Origin: Oscillospiraceae bacterium
GTDB taxonomy: Bacteria > Bacillota > Clostridia > Oscillospirales > Oscillospiraceae
Assembly: GCA_015068245.1 (NCBI GenBank)
Contig: SVKU01000011.1
Coordinates: 1 to 64,000 of the forward strand
Length of the DNA: 64,000 nucleotides
Direction of reading: 5' to 3'
Below, in pieces: positions 8,316 through 16,862 of the stretch (position 1 is its first letter; the number at the start of each line of letters is the position of its first letter). The position numbers were made by a program, and so were the translations under genes. Under the pieces are notes generated by a model, which did no database searches, was not told where the DNA came from, and saw only the letters and a list, made by a program, of their open reading frames with translations.

Positions 8316-8738
8316 ATGAAACTCCAGTGTTACCACATCGACAGAAGCGGCTACGCCTTTGCTGTCTGCGAGAAGGCTGCTGAAAAGTATCAGATCAAGA
8401 CCGACGTTGTTCCCCCCGGATATCAGCCCGAGCGTGAAGCCGTCGTATTCCTTATGCTGGACTGCGGCTATATCGAATCCAAGGTTCTCAACTTCTGCAA
8501 GGCTCTGACCACCAGCAAAACCAAGACCGTTGCTCTCGCCGTATTTGGCAAGAACGAAGAAGGTCTCGACAAGCTGAAGGCCGCCGTTGAAGAATCCGGC
8601 GTTCCCGTACACGAAGAAATCTTCAAGTGCACCATCGAAAAGAAGGGCCTGTTCGGTAAAGCAAAGATTACCGACGCTCAGATTCAGGAATGCCTGACCT
8701 GGATGGACACCATCATCGACAAGTGCCACGTTAACTAA
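8316..8738 (+). CDS. hypothetical protein, possibly flavodoxin-like fold
   Basis: A 140-aa soluble protein with AAAGAAGG upstream. The alternation of strands and helices (MKLQCYHID.., AVVFLMLDCGY.., TKTVALAVFG.., a C-terminal helix with QIQECLTWMDTII) resembles small flavodoxin-like or rubredoxin-fold proteins, but the classical T/S-x-T-G-N-T FMN phosphate loop is absent. The function is therefore unassigned. It is transcribed alone, with its own promoter and a strong terminator. It is rich in Cys (six), and codon usage favours C-ending codons, which suggests good expression. Confidence 0.6.
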   Translation: MKLQCYHIDRSGYAFAVCEKAAEKYQIKTDVVPPGYQPEREAVVFLMLDCGYIESKVLNFCKALTTSKTKTVALAVFGKNEEGLDKLKAAVEESGVPVHEEIFKCTIEKKGLFGKAKITDAQIQECLTWMDTIIDKCHVN

Positions 8739-8741
8739 TAT

Positions 8742-8773
8742 AAAAATCCCACGCCGATGGCGTGGGATTTTTT
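8742..8773 (+). terminator. intrinsic terminator
   Basis: ATCCCACGCC-gat-GGCGTGGGAT followed by TTTTT, directly after the preceding stop codon. Confidence 0.9.
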
Positions 8774-8858
8774 AGGGATCAGTTGGCAGGGATCAAGGGT
8801 CAGTAATGATCTGCCGATCTCGCTGTTTTCTGAACCCTGCCCCCTGACCCCTGTTCCT
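8774..8858. repeat. heptad-repeat inverted-arm element
   Basis: Left arm GGGATCA GTTGGCA GGGATCA AGGGTCA; right arm TGAACCC TGCCCCC TGACCCC TGTTCC. Arms in opposite orientation, about 25 bp apart. Confidence 0.7.
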
Positions 8859-8885
8859 ATCAAATGAACGGAGTGAATTTGATCT

Positions 8886-10094
8886 ATGTCCCGAATCTAT
8901 CCTGCTGCAACCATAACCGCCAAAGCAGAAAAAGCTCTGCGTTCCGGCCATGTCTGGGTTTATGGCGAAGAGATAACCGCCATGTCTGCTCCCTGCGAAA
9001 ACGGAGCGCTGGCAGATGTTTACACCTCAAAAGGCCGATTCATGGGAACCGGCTTTTACAACGACAATTCCAAAATCACGATCCGCCTCATTTCCCGCAA
9101 CGCCAACGACAGATTTGACGAAGCCTTCTGGCGAAGAAGGCTCAGATACGCTATTGAGTACCGCCAAACCGTTATGGGCAGCGACTTTTCAAACTGCCGT
9201 CTGATTTTCGGCGAAGCCGATTCTTTCCCGGGTCTGACGGTGGATCGTTTTGAAAACGTGCTGGTGGTGCAGACCATGAGCCTTGGCATGGAGAAACTCA
9301 AGGATATGATGCTGCCTGCCATGGTTGAAATTCTGGCTGACATGGGTCAGCAGATAGACATTGTCTACGAGCGAAACGATGCGGCTCTCCGTGAAAAAGA
9401 GGGCATGTCTCAGGGCAAAGGTTTCTATCTTGGCAGCGGAGACGGTCATGTTGAAATCTGCGAGAACGGTGTCAGATATGATGTTGACTATATAAACGGG
9501 CAGAAAACCGGCTTCTTCCTTGACCAGAAGTACAACCGCCAGGCAGTGGCACGGCTTGCAAAAGGCCGACGGGTGCTGGATTGCTTTACGCACACGGGAG
9601 CCTTTGCCCTCAATGCTGCGGCCGCCGGTGCCGAGAGCGTATGCGCAGTGGACGTTTCCGCTGATGCCATCGAACTGGCAAAAGCCAACGCAGTACGCAA
9701 CGGACTGGACGGCACCATGAGCTTTGTCAAGGCAGATGTTTTCGACCTGTTAACGCAGCTTCACAGCGAAAAGCGCAAGGATTTTGATTTTATTATCCTT
9801 GACCCTCCGGCATTTACAAAAAGCGGTGCCACAGTCAACTCTGCCATTCGGGGGTATCGTGAAATAAACTCCAAGGCCATGCGTCTGCTGCCCAGAGGAG
9901 GATATCTGGCTACCTGCTCCTGCTCCCATTTTATGACAGATGACCTGTTCCGTCAGATGCTGAAAAACGCAGCTGCAGATGCCGCAGTTTCCCTGCGTCA
10001 GATAGAAGCCCGCCAGCAGGGTCCGGACCACCCCATATTGTGGAACGTGCCGGAAACCGATTATCTGAAGTTTTATATATTCCAAGTGGTATAA
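8886..10094 (+). CDS. rlmI: class I SAM-dependent rRNA methyltransferase, RlmI-like
   Basis: A 402-aa protein with an N-terminal PUA-type RNA-binding domain (about residues 1-80) followed by a Rossmann methyltransferase domain. SAM-binding motif I is in VLDCFTHTGAFALNAA and the catalytic region in DPPAFTKS, with a second conserved Cys in ATCSCSHF. This architecture matches the 23S rRNA m5C1962 methyltransferase family. ATG start; upstream sequence reads AACGGAGTGAATTTGATCT, giving a GGAG-type site. Monocistronic, bounded by heptad elements on the left and a strong terminator on the right. Confidence 0.85.
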   Translation: MSRIYPAATITAKAEKALRSGHVWVYGEEITAMSAPCENGALADVYTSKGRFMGTGFYNDNSKITIRLISRNANDRFDEAFWRRRLRYAIEYRQTVMGSDFSNCRLIFGEADSFPGLTVDRFENVLVVQTMSLGMEKLKDMMLPAMVEILADMGQQIDIVYERNDAALREKEGMSQGKGFYLGSGDGHVEICENGVRYDVDYINGQKTGFFLDQKYNRQAVARLAKGRRVLDCFTHTGAFALNAAAAGAESVCAVDVSADAIELAKANAVRNGLDGTMSFVKADVFDLLTQLHSEKRKDFDFIILDPPAFTKSGATVNSAIRGYREINSKAMRLLPRGGYLATCSCSHFMTDDLFRQMLKNAAADAAVSLRQIEARQQGPDHPILWNVPETDYLKFYIFQVV

Positions 10095-10106
10095 TAAGCG
10101 GCTGCC

Positions 10107-10149
10107 AAGGGAGTTGGTCATGAGGATATGACCAACTCCCGGCTTTTTT
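10107..10149 (+). terminator. intrinsic terminator of rlmI
   Basis: GGGAGTTGGTCAT-gaggat-ATGACCAACTCCC followed by GGCTTTTTT: a 13-bp perfect stem and U-tract. Confidence 0.9.
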
Positions 10150-10179
10150 GATGGGAAAAGAGGTGCTCCTGCGGCGTAT

Positions 10180-10605
10180 TCGGCGGGTAACAGGCGGGCG
10201 GATAATATCCGCCCCTACGGTGTAATACGTCATGTTATGCGTTGTAGGAGCGGTCTTTGACCGCCCGCGGGCGACGAAACGTCGCCCCTACGGTGTAGAT
10301 GCGCTGCATCACAGGTGTCATTTTGAGGAGCGAAGCGACGTGAGAATCCGCAATATGAAAACGGATTGCCACGGCTCCTGCGGAGCCTCGCAATGACAGA
10401 TTTGTCGGCGTGTCACGGCACAACCTGACCCTACGGCGGGATAAGTTACATCGTGCGTTGTAGGGGCGGTCTTTGACCGCCCGCGGGCGACGAAACGTCG
10501 CCCCTACGGCGTGATATGTTACATCGTGCGTTGTAGGGGCCGGCGTCCTCGACGGCCCAAAGCGGAACGACGAGGACGTCGTTCCCTACGGTGTAGATAC
10601 GTCAC
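10180..10605. repeat. cluster of GTAGGGGC/GCCCCTAC palindromic repeats
   Basis: At least three copies of a GC-rich palindromic family (TTGTAGGGGCGG.., ACGAAACGTCGCCCCTAC) joined by a linker of the form GTGATAxGTTACATCGTGCG. A TGTCATTTTGAGGAGCGAAG..AATGACA element (10317-10398) is embedded among them. The 528-bp gap between rlmI and the DUF3810 gene contains nothing else recognisable. The repeats recur at about 12900, 14260, 26720 and 35300-35600. Confidence 0.8.
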
Positions 10606-10607
10606 TA

Positions 10608-10640
10608 TGAAAAAAACCTTGCTTACGCAAGGTTTTTTTC
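10608..10640 (-). terminator. terminator of the DUF3810 gene (possibly bidirectional)
   Basis: AAAAAAACCTTG-ctta-CGCAAGGTTTTTTT; the minus-strand gene's stop codon lies in the loop. A-runs and T-runs on both sides allow use in both directions. Confidence 0.8.
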
Positions 10641-11702
10641 ATAATCGGCTATGAGCAGATCAACTACTTCGCCGTAGCTTTCCACGCCGCTGGTCTGGTT
10701 CATGGCTTTTAAATATGTGTCGTTGACTTTTGTGGCTGTTTTGGCCACCTTTCCGTCGTTTTTATCGTAATGGTCAATGGACGCCCGTACATCTGCCTCC
10801 AGTTCATCACACATTCCATGCCACAGCAAAGCCTGCATCTCTTTATCAAGCCGACTTACCTCGTTGTAAAGATAAATAAATGCCGTATAGTAGCCGGAGT
10901 ATTGGAATTCCGGCAGGCTGCTTTCCCTGCATGCCAGCATAGCGGTGAAATTCGCCTCATTTTCCGGATTGACCGCCAGCCTGTGGGCTATCTCATGCAT
11001 CATCGTGAATGGCAAAGACGCCGGTGCGGAATCCGGATTCACGTTACATTCACCAGTTATGGGGCAGTACACACCGGTTATGTGGGTTTTGGACATCCAA
11101 TAGCTGTTGGAAACCTTTTTGGGCGGCGCATAGCTGCCTTCGAACCTGGGATTCTTCTTCGCCAGCCGTTCATATCCATCTGCGCAGCCCTCTGCCAGTT
11201 TTTCAAAACTGCCAAGGTCGCAGGTCAGATCAGCATTTCTTTCTACCAACACGGCCGTTTCGTTTGCTTTTTCCAGGTAATACACTGCCGTTTTATATAG
11301 CTTTTCCCTGTCTGCTTCCAAAATCGTTATATCCAGAGACTGCGCCAGCGGAAGTCCGTAATAGTTCAAGCCCCAAAAGAATATGAACCCCGCATATATG
11401 CCGGCGGCAATGAGCGCTCCGTAGGAAATCAGTCTGAGCCAGCCTGCGAAGCTGCTGTGAACGGCAGTGTAAATAACCGCGGCTATGGCGGCTATTGCAA
11501 ACCAGATGATGGCAAATTCCGCAAAGGATATCGAAAACACGGAAAACACCTTTGACAGACCGGCGCTTACCGTTCTTGATACGGGGCCGTAGCTCTCTGT
11601 TATAAATTGCGGATCTGCTTTTGCAAAATATACGGCAACCGCCGCCAAAGCTGCCAGAGCTATGGCGGCGGTGATTCTGATAATTGAATTTCTATTCTTC
11701 AA
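10623..11702 (-). CDS. DUF3810 family membrane protein with HExxH-type motif
   Basis: About 359 aa. Three N-terminal membrane helices (about residues 10-27, 52-75 and 85-108 from the chosen start) are followed by a soluble domain with MMHEIAHRLA, the HExxH motif of zinc metallopeptidases, and a downstream ENEANF that may supply the third ligand. This is the layout of the DUF3810 family, whose function is unknown to me. A TTG start (MKNRNSIIRIT..) overlapping the upstream stop by a few bases is preferred; an ATG at 11744 would overlap the previous gene by 53 bp. Translationally coupled to the 11692-12345 gene. Confidence 0.75.
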   Translation of the reverse strand: MKNRNSIIRITAAIALAALAAVAVYFAKADPQFITESYGPVSRTVSAGLSKVFSVFSISFAEFAIIWFAIAAIAAVIYTAVHSSFAGWLRLISYGALIAAGIYAGFIFFWGLNYYGLPLAQSLDITILEADREKLYKTAVYYLEKANETAVLVERNADLTCDLGSFEKLAEGCADGYERLAKKNPRFEGSYAPPKKVSNSYWMSKTHITGVYCPITGECNVNPDSAPASLPFTMMHEIAHRLAVNPENEANFTAMLACRESSLPEFQYSGYYTAFIYLYNEVSRLDKEMQALLWHGMCDELEADVRASIDHYDKNDGKVAKTATKVNDTYLKAMNQTSGVESYGEVVDLLIADYEKNLA

Positions 11703-12345
11703 AGCTGTACAATATACCCCATGCGTCGTCGTATTCCTCGTCAACGGAAACGGTTATAACGTCCATCCGTGACTCAACCTCTTCCTTTGTGCTGTAAAGC
11801 AGACTTATCCAGCCGTATTCGGAGTTATACATATACCATGTCATGCGGCCGTCAGCCAGATTGACCATCTTCAGACCAACGTCGGTTATGGGGTCACCGG
11901 CATAGTCCTTTGAATTGGTCACCACAGACGGTTCCTGATTGAACAGTACGTCTGCCAGCCGGGCATTGGACAAGGGTTCACCATTTTCGTCAAACAGCGC
12001 GTCGGCATGCTCGTCCAGCACAAGAGTGTCTACCGTTTCGAGGTAATCCGCCTCGTGTACCTGACCGTTTTCGTCGATGATCTTCAGTTCACCCTTTGGG
12101 TTTTTTACTATTCTCAGATCCTCGCCATTGTCTACCAGGTTCATGCACAGGCTCTGATACTGAAGATTCTGCTCGGTATATATCTCCTTGACCAGCGACA
12201 TTCTGTCGTTGAATATGGTGGCTGACACTGTGTCAGTGTCCGTACCGAGGAAGTATGTTATGCTGTCGCCCAGCAGGCAGCCGAGAATCACGGCCACAAC
12301 TGCCATAACGGCGACATTTATATAGGTTTTTACAGTTTCGCTCAT
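11692..12345 (-). CDS. hypothetical membrane-anchored protein
   Basis: A 217-aa protein with one N-terminal membrane helix (about residues 10-32) followed by an acidic extracytoplasmic domain. I do not recognise the domain; it carries KGELKIIDENGQVHEA and WYMYNSEYGWISLLY, reminiscent of small beta-rich envelope domains. It precedes and overlaps the DUF3810 gene and is probably co-transcribed with it, suggesting a shared cell-surface role. The ATG follows TTGGAGAGATACA (GGAG). There is no lipobox. Confidence 0.65.
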   Translation of the reverse strand: MSETVKTYINVAVMAVVAVILGCLLGDSITYFLGTDTDTVSATIFNDRMSLVKEIYTEQNLQYQSLCMNLVDNGEDLRIVKNPKGELKIIDENGQVHEADYLETVDTLVLDEHADALFDENGEPLSNARLADVLFNQEPSVVTNSKDYAGDPITDVGLKMVNLADGRMTWYMYNSEYGWISLLYSTKEEVESRMDVITVSVDEEYDDAWGILYSFEE

Positions 12346-12360
12346 TGTATCTCTCCAAGT

Positions 12361-12448
12361 AGGTTAACGGTAAACAGTTGTGGTATTTCAGGTAGATACC
12401 AATTTCGGACAGCTTTTACTGATCCCTGATACCTGATACCTAACCCCT
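12361..12448. repeat. heptad-repeat element
   Basis: The right arm (12418-12448) is TGATCCC TGATACC TGATACC TAACCCC. A weaker left arm AGGTTAA CGGTAAA CAGTTGT GGTATTT CAGGTAG has the same 7-bp spacing. It fills the gap before mscL. Confidence 0.55.
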
Positions 12449-12874
12449 TTATTTGTTTTTCAGCAAATCACGGATCTCGGTCAGCAGGAGTTCTTCCTTT
12501 GTGGGCTCAGGTTCGGGTTCGGGAGCCGGTTCGGGTGCAGGTTCTTCTTTCTTTGCTCTGGCTTTGTTGATGGCTTTGACCATCATGAACACTACCAGTG
12601 CCAGAACCAGGAAGTTGATGACGGTATTGATAAACAGGCCGATATTCATGGGAATGGGATCGCCGCCGTAGAGGTTGGGCAGGTTGACTACCCAGCTGGA
12701 GAAGTCGATGCCGCCCAGGAATACGCCGATAACAGGCATTACCAGGTCATTTATCAGTGAATTGGTGATGGTTGAAAACGCACCGCCGATGATAACGCCG
12801 ACTGCCAGGTCGATGACGTTGCCTTTCAGCGCAAATTCTTTGAATTCTTCGATGAATCCTTTCTTTTCTGCCAT
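12449..12874 (-). CDS. mscL: large-conductance mechanosensitive channel MscL
   Basis: A 141-aa inner-membrane channel that opens under membrane tension to release solutes on hypo-osmotic shock. The N-terminal [22 protein letters not shown] is the family signature. TM1 (about 18-45) carries the glycine-rich gate, TM2 is at about 75-100, and a C-terminal charged helix follows a Pro-Glu-rich linker (repeats of PEPAPEPEP). Length is normal. ATG preceded by AAAGGAGC. Stands alone upstream of nothing obviously related. Confidence 0.95.
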   Translation of the reverse strand: MAEKKGFIEEFKEFALKGNVIDLAVGVIIGGAFSTITNSLINDLVMPVIGVFLGGIDFSSWVVNLPNLYGGDPIPMNIGLFINTVINFLVLALVVFMMVKAINKARAKKEEPAPEPAPEPEPEPTKEELLLTEIRDLLKNK

Positions 12875-12935
12875 TTCTGTTGCTCCTTTTCAGTTTTCGT
12901 TTCGGGCGACCTCAGGTCGCCCCTACTTTGGACAA

Positions 12936-14228
12936 TTACTTTTTCTCGTTCTTGATGACTTCCAGGCCGCCGAGGTACTTTCTCAGGACTTCGGGAACAA
13001 CAACGCTGCCGTCTTTCAGCTGGTTCTGTTCCACCAGTGCGGGCATGATACGGGAGGTTGCGAGACCGGAACCGTTGAGGGTGTGCATCAGTTCGATCTT
13101 GCCGTCCTTTCGGCGAACACGCATGGAACCACGACGGGACTGATAGTCACGGGCGTTGGAAACGGAGGAAACTTCCTTGTATCCGTTCATAGAGGGGATC
13201 TGGATCTCAATATCGTATGTTCTTGCCATTGAAGCGGAGCAGTCGCCTGCTGCCAGCTTTACTGTACGGAAATGGAAGCCAAGACCCTTGACAAGGTTTT
13301 CTGCCTTGGTGACCAGCTCGTCAAAGGCTTCGTCAGACTTTTCGGGCAGAGTAAACTGAACCATTTCTACCTTGTTGAACTGGTGACCACGAACCATGCC
13401 TCTTTCATCGGAACGGTAGCTGCCGGCTTCACGACGGAAGCAGGGAGTGTAGGAAATGTATTTTTTGGGAAGGTCGGACTCTTCCAGGATCTCGTTTCTG
13501 TGGAGGCTTACCAGTGCAGCTTCTGCAGTGGGCAGCATGTAGTGGACACGCTCGTCGGTGGGATTTGCGATCTTGTAAACTTCGTCGGCAAACTTTGGGA
13601 ACTGGCCTGCGGTCAGACCGCATTCGTACTCAAGCATGTGAGGAACGAGCATGAATTCGTAGCCGTCGTCCACATGAGTGTCGATGAAGTAGTTCAGCAG
13701 TGCCCATTCAAGGCGTGCGCCTATGCCGGAGTAGATCCAGAATCCGGAACCTGCAAGCTTTGTGCCCCGCTCGTAGTCGATAAGGCCAAGGTTGGTGCAC
13801 AGGTCTACGTGGTGCTGGGGTTCAAAGTCAAAAACGTGAGGCTCGCCGATGTAACGCAGAGGCTCGTTGTTCTCCTTGCCGCCGGGGAGCAGGTCCTCGT
13901 CGGGCAGGTTGGGCAGTGACAGCATAAGGGATTTGTACTCGTCCTCGATAGCACGGAGCTTGCCGTCGTTTTCGGAGATGGTTGCCTTCAGCTCGCTCAT
14001 CTTTGCAAAAACGGGAGCGGTGTCTTCGCCGTTTTTCTTCATCTGGGGTATCTGCTTTGATACCTTGTTCTGTTCTGCCTTCAGCTGTTCGGTCTGGAAA
14101 ATCATGTCACGGCGCTGTGCGTCCAGTTCCAGAATACGGTCGATTTCGGCTCCGCAGTCGGCTTCCTTTGCCAGCAGCAGCTTTTTTACCTTCTCGGGAT
14201 TTTCTTTGATAAGTTTAATGTCAAGCAT
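12936..14228 (-). CDS. serS: serine--tRNA ligase
   Basis: A 430-aa class II aminoacyl-tRNA synthetase charging tRNA-Ser (and tRNA-Sec). The N-terminal antiparallel coiled coil (about 30-105) contacts the tRNA long variable arm. The catalytic domain has motif 2 with TPCFRREAGSYRSDERG and motif 3 in NGSGLATSRIMPALVEQ. Length matches bacterial SerRS. ATG start (MLDIKLIKENPEKV) preceded by AAGGTGAG. A GTAGGGG-type repeat remnant separates it from the preceding gene at 14260-14290. A T-box was not recognised in the short upstream region. Confidence 0.95.
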   Translation of the reverse strand: MLDIKLIKENPEKVKKLLLAKEADCGAEIDRILELDAQRRDMIFQTEQLKAEQNKVSKQIPQMKKNGEDTAPVFAKMSELKATISENDGKLRAIEDEYKSLMLSLPNLPDEDLLPGGKENNEPLRYIGEPHVFDFEPQHHVDLCTNLGLIDYERGTKLAGSGFWIYSGIGARLEWALLNYFIDTHVDDGYEFMLVPHMLEYECGLTAGQFPKFADEVYKIANPTDERVHYMLPTAEAALVSLHRNEILEESDLPKKYISYTPCFRREAGSYRSDERGMVRGHQFNKVEMVQFTLPEKSDEAFDELVTKAENLVKGLGFHFRTVKLAAGDCSASMARTYDIEIQIPSMNGYKEVSSVSNARDYQSRRGSMRVRRKDGKIELMHTLNGSGLATSRIMPALVEQNQLKDGSVVVPEVLRKYLGGLEVIKNEKK

Positions 14229-14291
14229 GTTATTCTCACCTTATAATTTTTTATATTATTCGGGTCGTCGGGGACGCCGACCCCTACAATG

Positions 14292-14861
14292 TTAATTGAA
14301 GTATTCCACCATTTGCTGATATTTAGCAGCAGGTGTAAGTATAACTGAGCTGTCTGACGTGGAGGACAGATAGCTTTCCGGGTCAAGATACTCCATCTCG
14401 TCCAGCACTGCTTTGCATTCGTCGTACCTGCCCTGGTCGAAATATGTCATGGCTCGCCACAGCTTTTCGTACAGCAGGATCACTTTGTCTTTTTCCTCCA
14501 GTGCCGATGCCCGTTCTTCCATGGCAGCTTCTGCTGCGGCTTTGTAGGTATCTGCGTCTGTCTGAGCCGTTTCCAGCTGCGTCTGCATTTCGGAATACGC
14601 CATCACGGCGGCTTCCTCACGCTGCATGGCTTGCTTCATATCAACGCCATACTGTTCCAGTTCTGCCTTCAGCTGTTCGTTTTCTTGTGTCAGCAGCATG
14701 TTTTCTTCCTGCAGGCGGGTGATTTCGGTCTGTTCTTCTGACGGCTGCTTCGTGTTTACCGGGCTTTTATCGCCTCCTGCAGACAGTGCCACAATGAACA
14801 TCACCACTGCTATCAGCACCATTCCTGCTGCAACTATTGCGAAAGTGGGAATCTTTTTCAT
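14292..14861 (-). CDS. hypothetical coiled-coil membrane protein
   Basis: A 189-aa protein with an N-terminal signal-anchor (about residues 6-29), then a coiled coil at about 45-130 rich in Glu/Gln/Leu heptads, then a short C-terminal domain ending VEYFN. The ATG overlaps the parB stop (ATAATG-type junction), so it is translationally coupled to parAB. A membrane coiled-coil protein in the parAB operon could act in envelope or chromosome organisation, but nothing in the sequence shows that directly. Confidence 0.65.
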   Translation of the reverse strand: MKKIPTFAIVAAGMVLIAVVMFIVALSAGGDKSPVNTKQPSEEQTEITRLQEENMLLTQENEQLKAELEQYGVDMKQAMQREEAAVMAYSEMQTQLETAQTDADTYKAAAEAAMEERASALEEKDKVILLYEKLWRAMTYFDQGRYDECKAVLDEMEYLDPESYLSSTSDSSVILTPAAKYQQMVEYFN

Positions 14862-15736
14862 TATTCTTCCGCCCCTTTGGCTGCCAGCGTTTCCAGCTGG
14901 CTCAGAAGATGCTGCAGGTCGTCGTTGCCGTAATATTCAAGGACAAGGGTTCCCTTTTTGCGTCCGTTGTTGATTACCACCTTACGTCCCAGCTTACCGG
15001 TCAGTTCTTCGGCAGCTATGGCAGCATAGTCTATCTCCATCTGCTTGCCTGTCTTTTTTTCCGTAACCTCTCCGTTAAGCTTTTTACAGAGTGCTTCCGT
15101 CTGTCTGACTGAAAGCTCCTCTTCCATAACCTTTTTGGCGGCTGAAGGCATATCAGATTTCCTTTTCAGGCTCAGCAGTGTTCTGCCATGCCCGGCTGAC
15201 AGCTTTCCTTCTGAAACAAGCTTCTTCAACTCTTCCGGCAGAGACAGCAGACGCAGAGCATTTGCCACTGCGGGTCGGCTTTTTCCGACTCTGGCGGCTG
15301 CTTCTTCCTGGCTCAGTCCAAAGCTGTCTATCAGCACACGATAGCCTTCCGCTTCTTCCATAGGATCCAGGTCCTCACGCTGGAGGTTTTCTATCAGCGC
15401 AAGCTCTGCGGCTTTCAGATCGTCGGCTTCTATCACAACAGCGGGAACTTCCGAAAGTCCCGCTTCCCGTGCAGCTCGCCAGCGGCGTTCGCCGGCGATT
15501 ATCTGATACTGTCCGTTGGAAAGCTTTCTGACTGTCAGCGGCTGGATTATGCCGTATCTGCGGATACTTTCCGCAAGTTCCTCTATGCCGTTGAAGTTTT
15601 TCCTGGGCTGTTCTGTGTTGGGTTCCACGTGGGCAATGGGTATCATCAGGCTTGATGACTCGTTATCTATCAGCGCGGCATCGCCAAACATCGCTCCAAG
15701 GCCAAGGCCTCGTCCCAATCCTTTTTCTTTTGCCAT
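14861..15736 (-). CDS. parB: chromosome-partitioning protein ParB (Spo0J)
   Basis: A 291-aa CTP-dependent DNA clamp that loads at parS, spreads, and recruits SMC. It has the N-terminal ParB/Srx CTPase domain with GERRWRAAREAG, a central helix-turn-helix (about 140-200; SQEEAAARVGKSRPAVANALRLL), and a C-terminal dimerisation domain ending in an amphipathic helix. ATG with AAAGGTGGGGCAT upstream. It lies 2 bp after parA. Two parS-like sites are present about 1 kb upstream (16700 and 16795), so the system is complete in this window. Confidence 0.95.
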   Translation of the reverse strand: MAKEKGLGRGLGLGAMFGDAALIDNESSSLMIPIAHVEPNTEQPRKNFNGIEELAESIRRYGIIQPLTVRKLSNGQYQIIAGERRWRAAREAGLSEVPAVVIEADDLKAAELALIENLQREDLDPMEEAEGYRVLIDSFGLSQEEAAARVGKSRPAVANALRLLSLPEELKKLVSEGKLSAGHGRTLLSLKRKSDMPSAAKKVMEEELSVRQTEALCKKLNGEVTEKKTGKQMEIDYAAIAAEELTGKLGRKVVINNGRKKGTLVLEYYGNDDLQHLLSQLETLAAKGAEE

Positions 15737-15738
15737 GC

Positions 15739-16506
15739 TTATGCCCCACCTTTCCCGTTACGTTTGATTATTTCCTGTGCCAGCCTTATGTATGCTTCGC
15801 TGCCTTTGCAGATGCGGTCATAGGCAGTCACCGGTTTTCCATGGCTGGGGGCTTCGCTGAGGCGGACATTTCTCGGTATCACCGTTGAATAAACCTTGCC
15901 GGCAAAGTAGCGTTTCACTTCGTCGGCCACCTGCATGGAAAGGTTTGTTCGTCCGTCGAACATGGTCAGAACAACACCTTCCACCTCGATCGTTGGATTA
16001 AAGGCTTTTTTCACCATTCTCAACGTGGACATCAGGTCGCTGAGCCCTTCCAGAGCGAAGTACTCGCACTGCACGGGGATCAGTATTGAATCAGCGGCAC
16101 ATATTCCGTTAAGTGTCAGCATTTCCAGAGACGGCGGGCAGTCTATGAATATGAAATCGTAACTTGACGACAGCTTGTCTACCGCATTTTTCAGCAGTTT
16201 TTCACGGCCGTCCATGGCTACCATTTCTATTCCTGCGCCCGACAGGGATTTATTTGACGGCAGAACATCACCGTATTTTGTTTTTACAACCGCCTTTTCA
16301 GGCTCGACCCCGTCTATTACCACATCGTATATGTTTGGGCGGCTGTCTTTACTGACGCCCATCGCCGAGGTCGCATTTGCTTGGGGGTCAAAATCGCACA
16401 GCAAGACTTTTTTCCCCACCAGAGTCATGGCTGCTGTCAAATTGACAGCGGTGGTCGTTTTACCAACTCCGCCTTTCTGGTTAGCTATAGTTATGACCTT
16501 TGCCAA
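15739..16506 (-). CDS. parA: chromosome-partitioning ATPase ParA (Soj)
   Basis: A 255-aa deviant-Walker ATPase with KGGVGKTT near the N-terminus, DFDPQANAT, and the Walker B region FIFIDCPPSLEML. It binds DNA non-specifically with ATP, works with ParB in origin segregation and regulates DnaA. A TTG start (MAKVITIANQKGG) is preferred because AAAGAGGG precedes it at 7 nt; an ATG ten codons upstream lacks a good site and adds residues not typical of the family. Co-transcribed with parB and the coiled-coil gene. Confidence 0.93.
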   Translation of the reverse strand: MAKVITIANQKGGVGKTTTAVNLTAAMTLVGKKVLLCDFDPQANATSAMGVSKDSRPNIYDVVIDGVEPEKAVVKTKYGDVLPSNKSLSGAGIEMVAMDGREKLLKNAVDKLSSSYDFIFIDCPPSLEMLTLNGICAADSILIPVQCEYFALEGLSDLMSTLRMVKKAFNPTIEVEGVVLTMFDGRTNLSMQVADEVKRYFAGKVYSTVIPRNVRLSEAPSHGKPVTAYDRICKGSEAYIRLAQEIIKRNGKGGA

Positions 16507-16650
16507 TGGCACACCCTCTTTCTCTTTATTTTCCACTCTTCATTATAGAATAGCCGTAAAGCAGCGGTGCTATAATGGTGTCATCCCTCGGCGGTTCCGG
16601 CGAAGCCGGGAGCCGATGGGGACATAGATTATAATAACCGCTCTGCGGTT

Positions 16651-16678
16651 ATTATAGCACAGCGGCTTCGGATTGCAA
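16651..16678 (-). promoter_or_regulatory. parAB promoter
   Basis: On the minus strand TTGCAA, 16 bp, TATAAT with extended -10 TGC. The region downstream (16627-16656) forms a perfect palindrome TATAATAACCGC..GCGGTTATTATA that includes the -10 and could be an operator. Confidence 0.6.
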
Positions 16679-16699
16679 TATTTTTGATTGTGTTTTTTA

Positions 16700-16715
16700 T
16701 GTTTCACGTGAAACA
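16700..16715. promoter_or_regulatory. parS: parS site (perfect)
   Basis: TGTTTCACGTGAAACA, an exact 16-bp match to the Bacillus/Firmicute parS consensus, about 200 bp upstream of parA. Confidence 0.95.
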
Positions 16716-16790
16716 GGGAGCAGGGGTCAGGGATCAGCGTACAGTATTGATTATCCTTCTGATCCCTGCTCCCTGAACGCTGACCCCTAT
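16716..16790. repeat. heptad-repeat inverted-arm element between two parS sites
   Basis: Left arm GGGAGCA GGGGTCA GGGATCA GCGTACA. The right arm, read on the other strand, is GGGGTCA GCGTTCA GGGAGCA GGGATCA. The arms share nearly the same set of heptads but in a different order. It lies exactly between the two parS sites. Confidence 0.75.
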
Positions 16791-16794
16791 CATC

Positions 16795-16810
16795 TGTTTC
16801 ACATGAAACA
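16795..16810. promoter_or_regulatory. parS: second parS-like site (one mismatch)
   Basis: TGTTTCACATGAAACA, one base from the perfect parS, 95 bp from the first site and overlapping the U-tract of the lexA terminator. Confidence 0.85.
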
Positions 16811-16841
16811 AAACAGGCAGCAATCAGAAGCTGCTGCCTGT
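16807..16841 (-). terminator. lexA terminator
   Basis: On the minus strand CAGGCAGCA-gcttctga-TTGCTGCCTG followed by TTTTGTTT. Confidence 0.8.
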
Positions 16842-16862
16842 AATTGCAATATGTTTTCTAAA

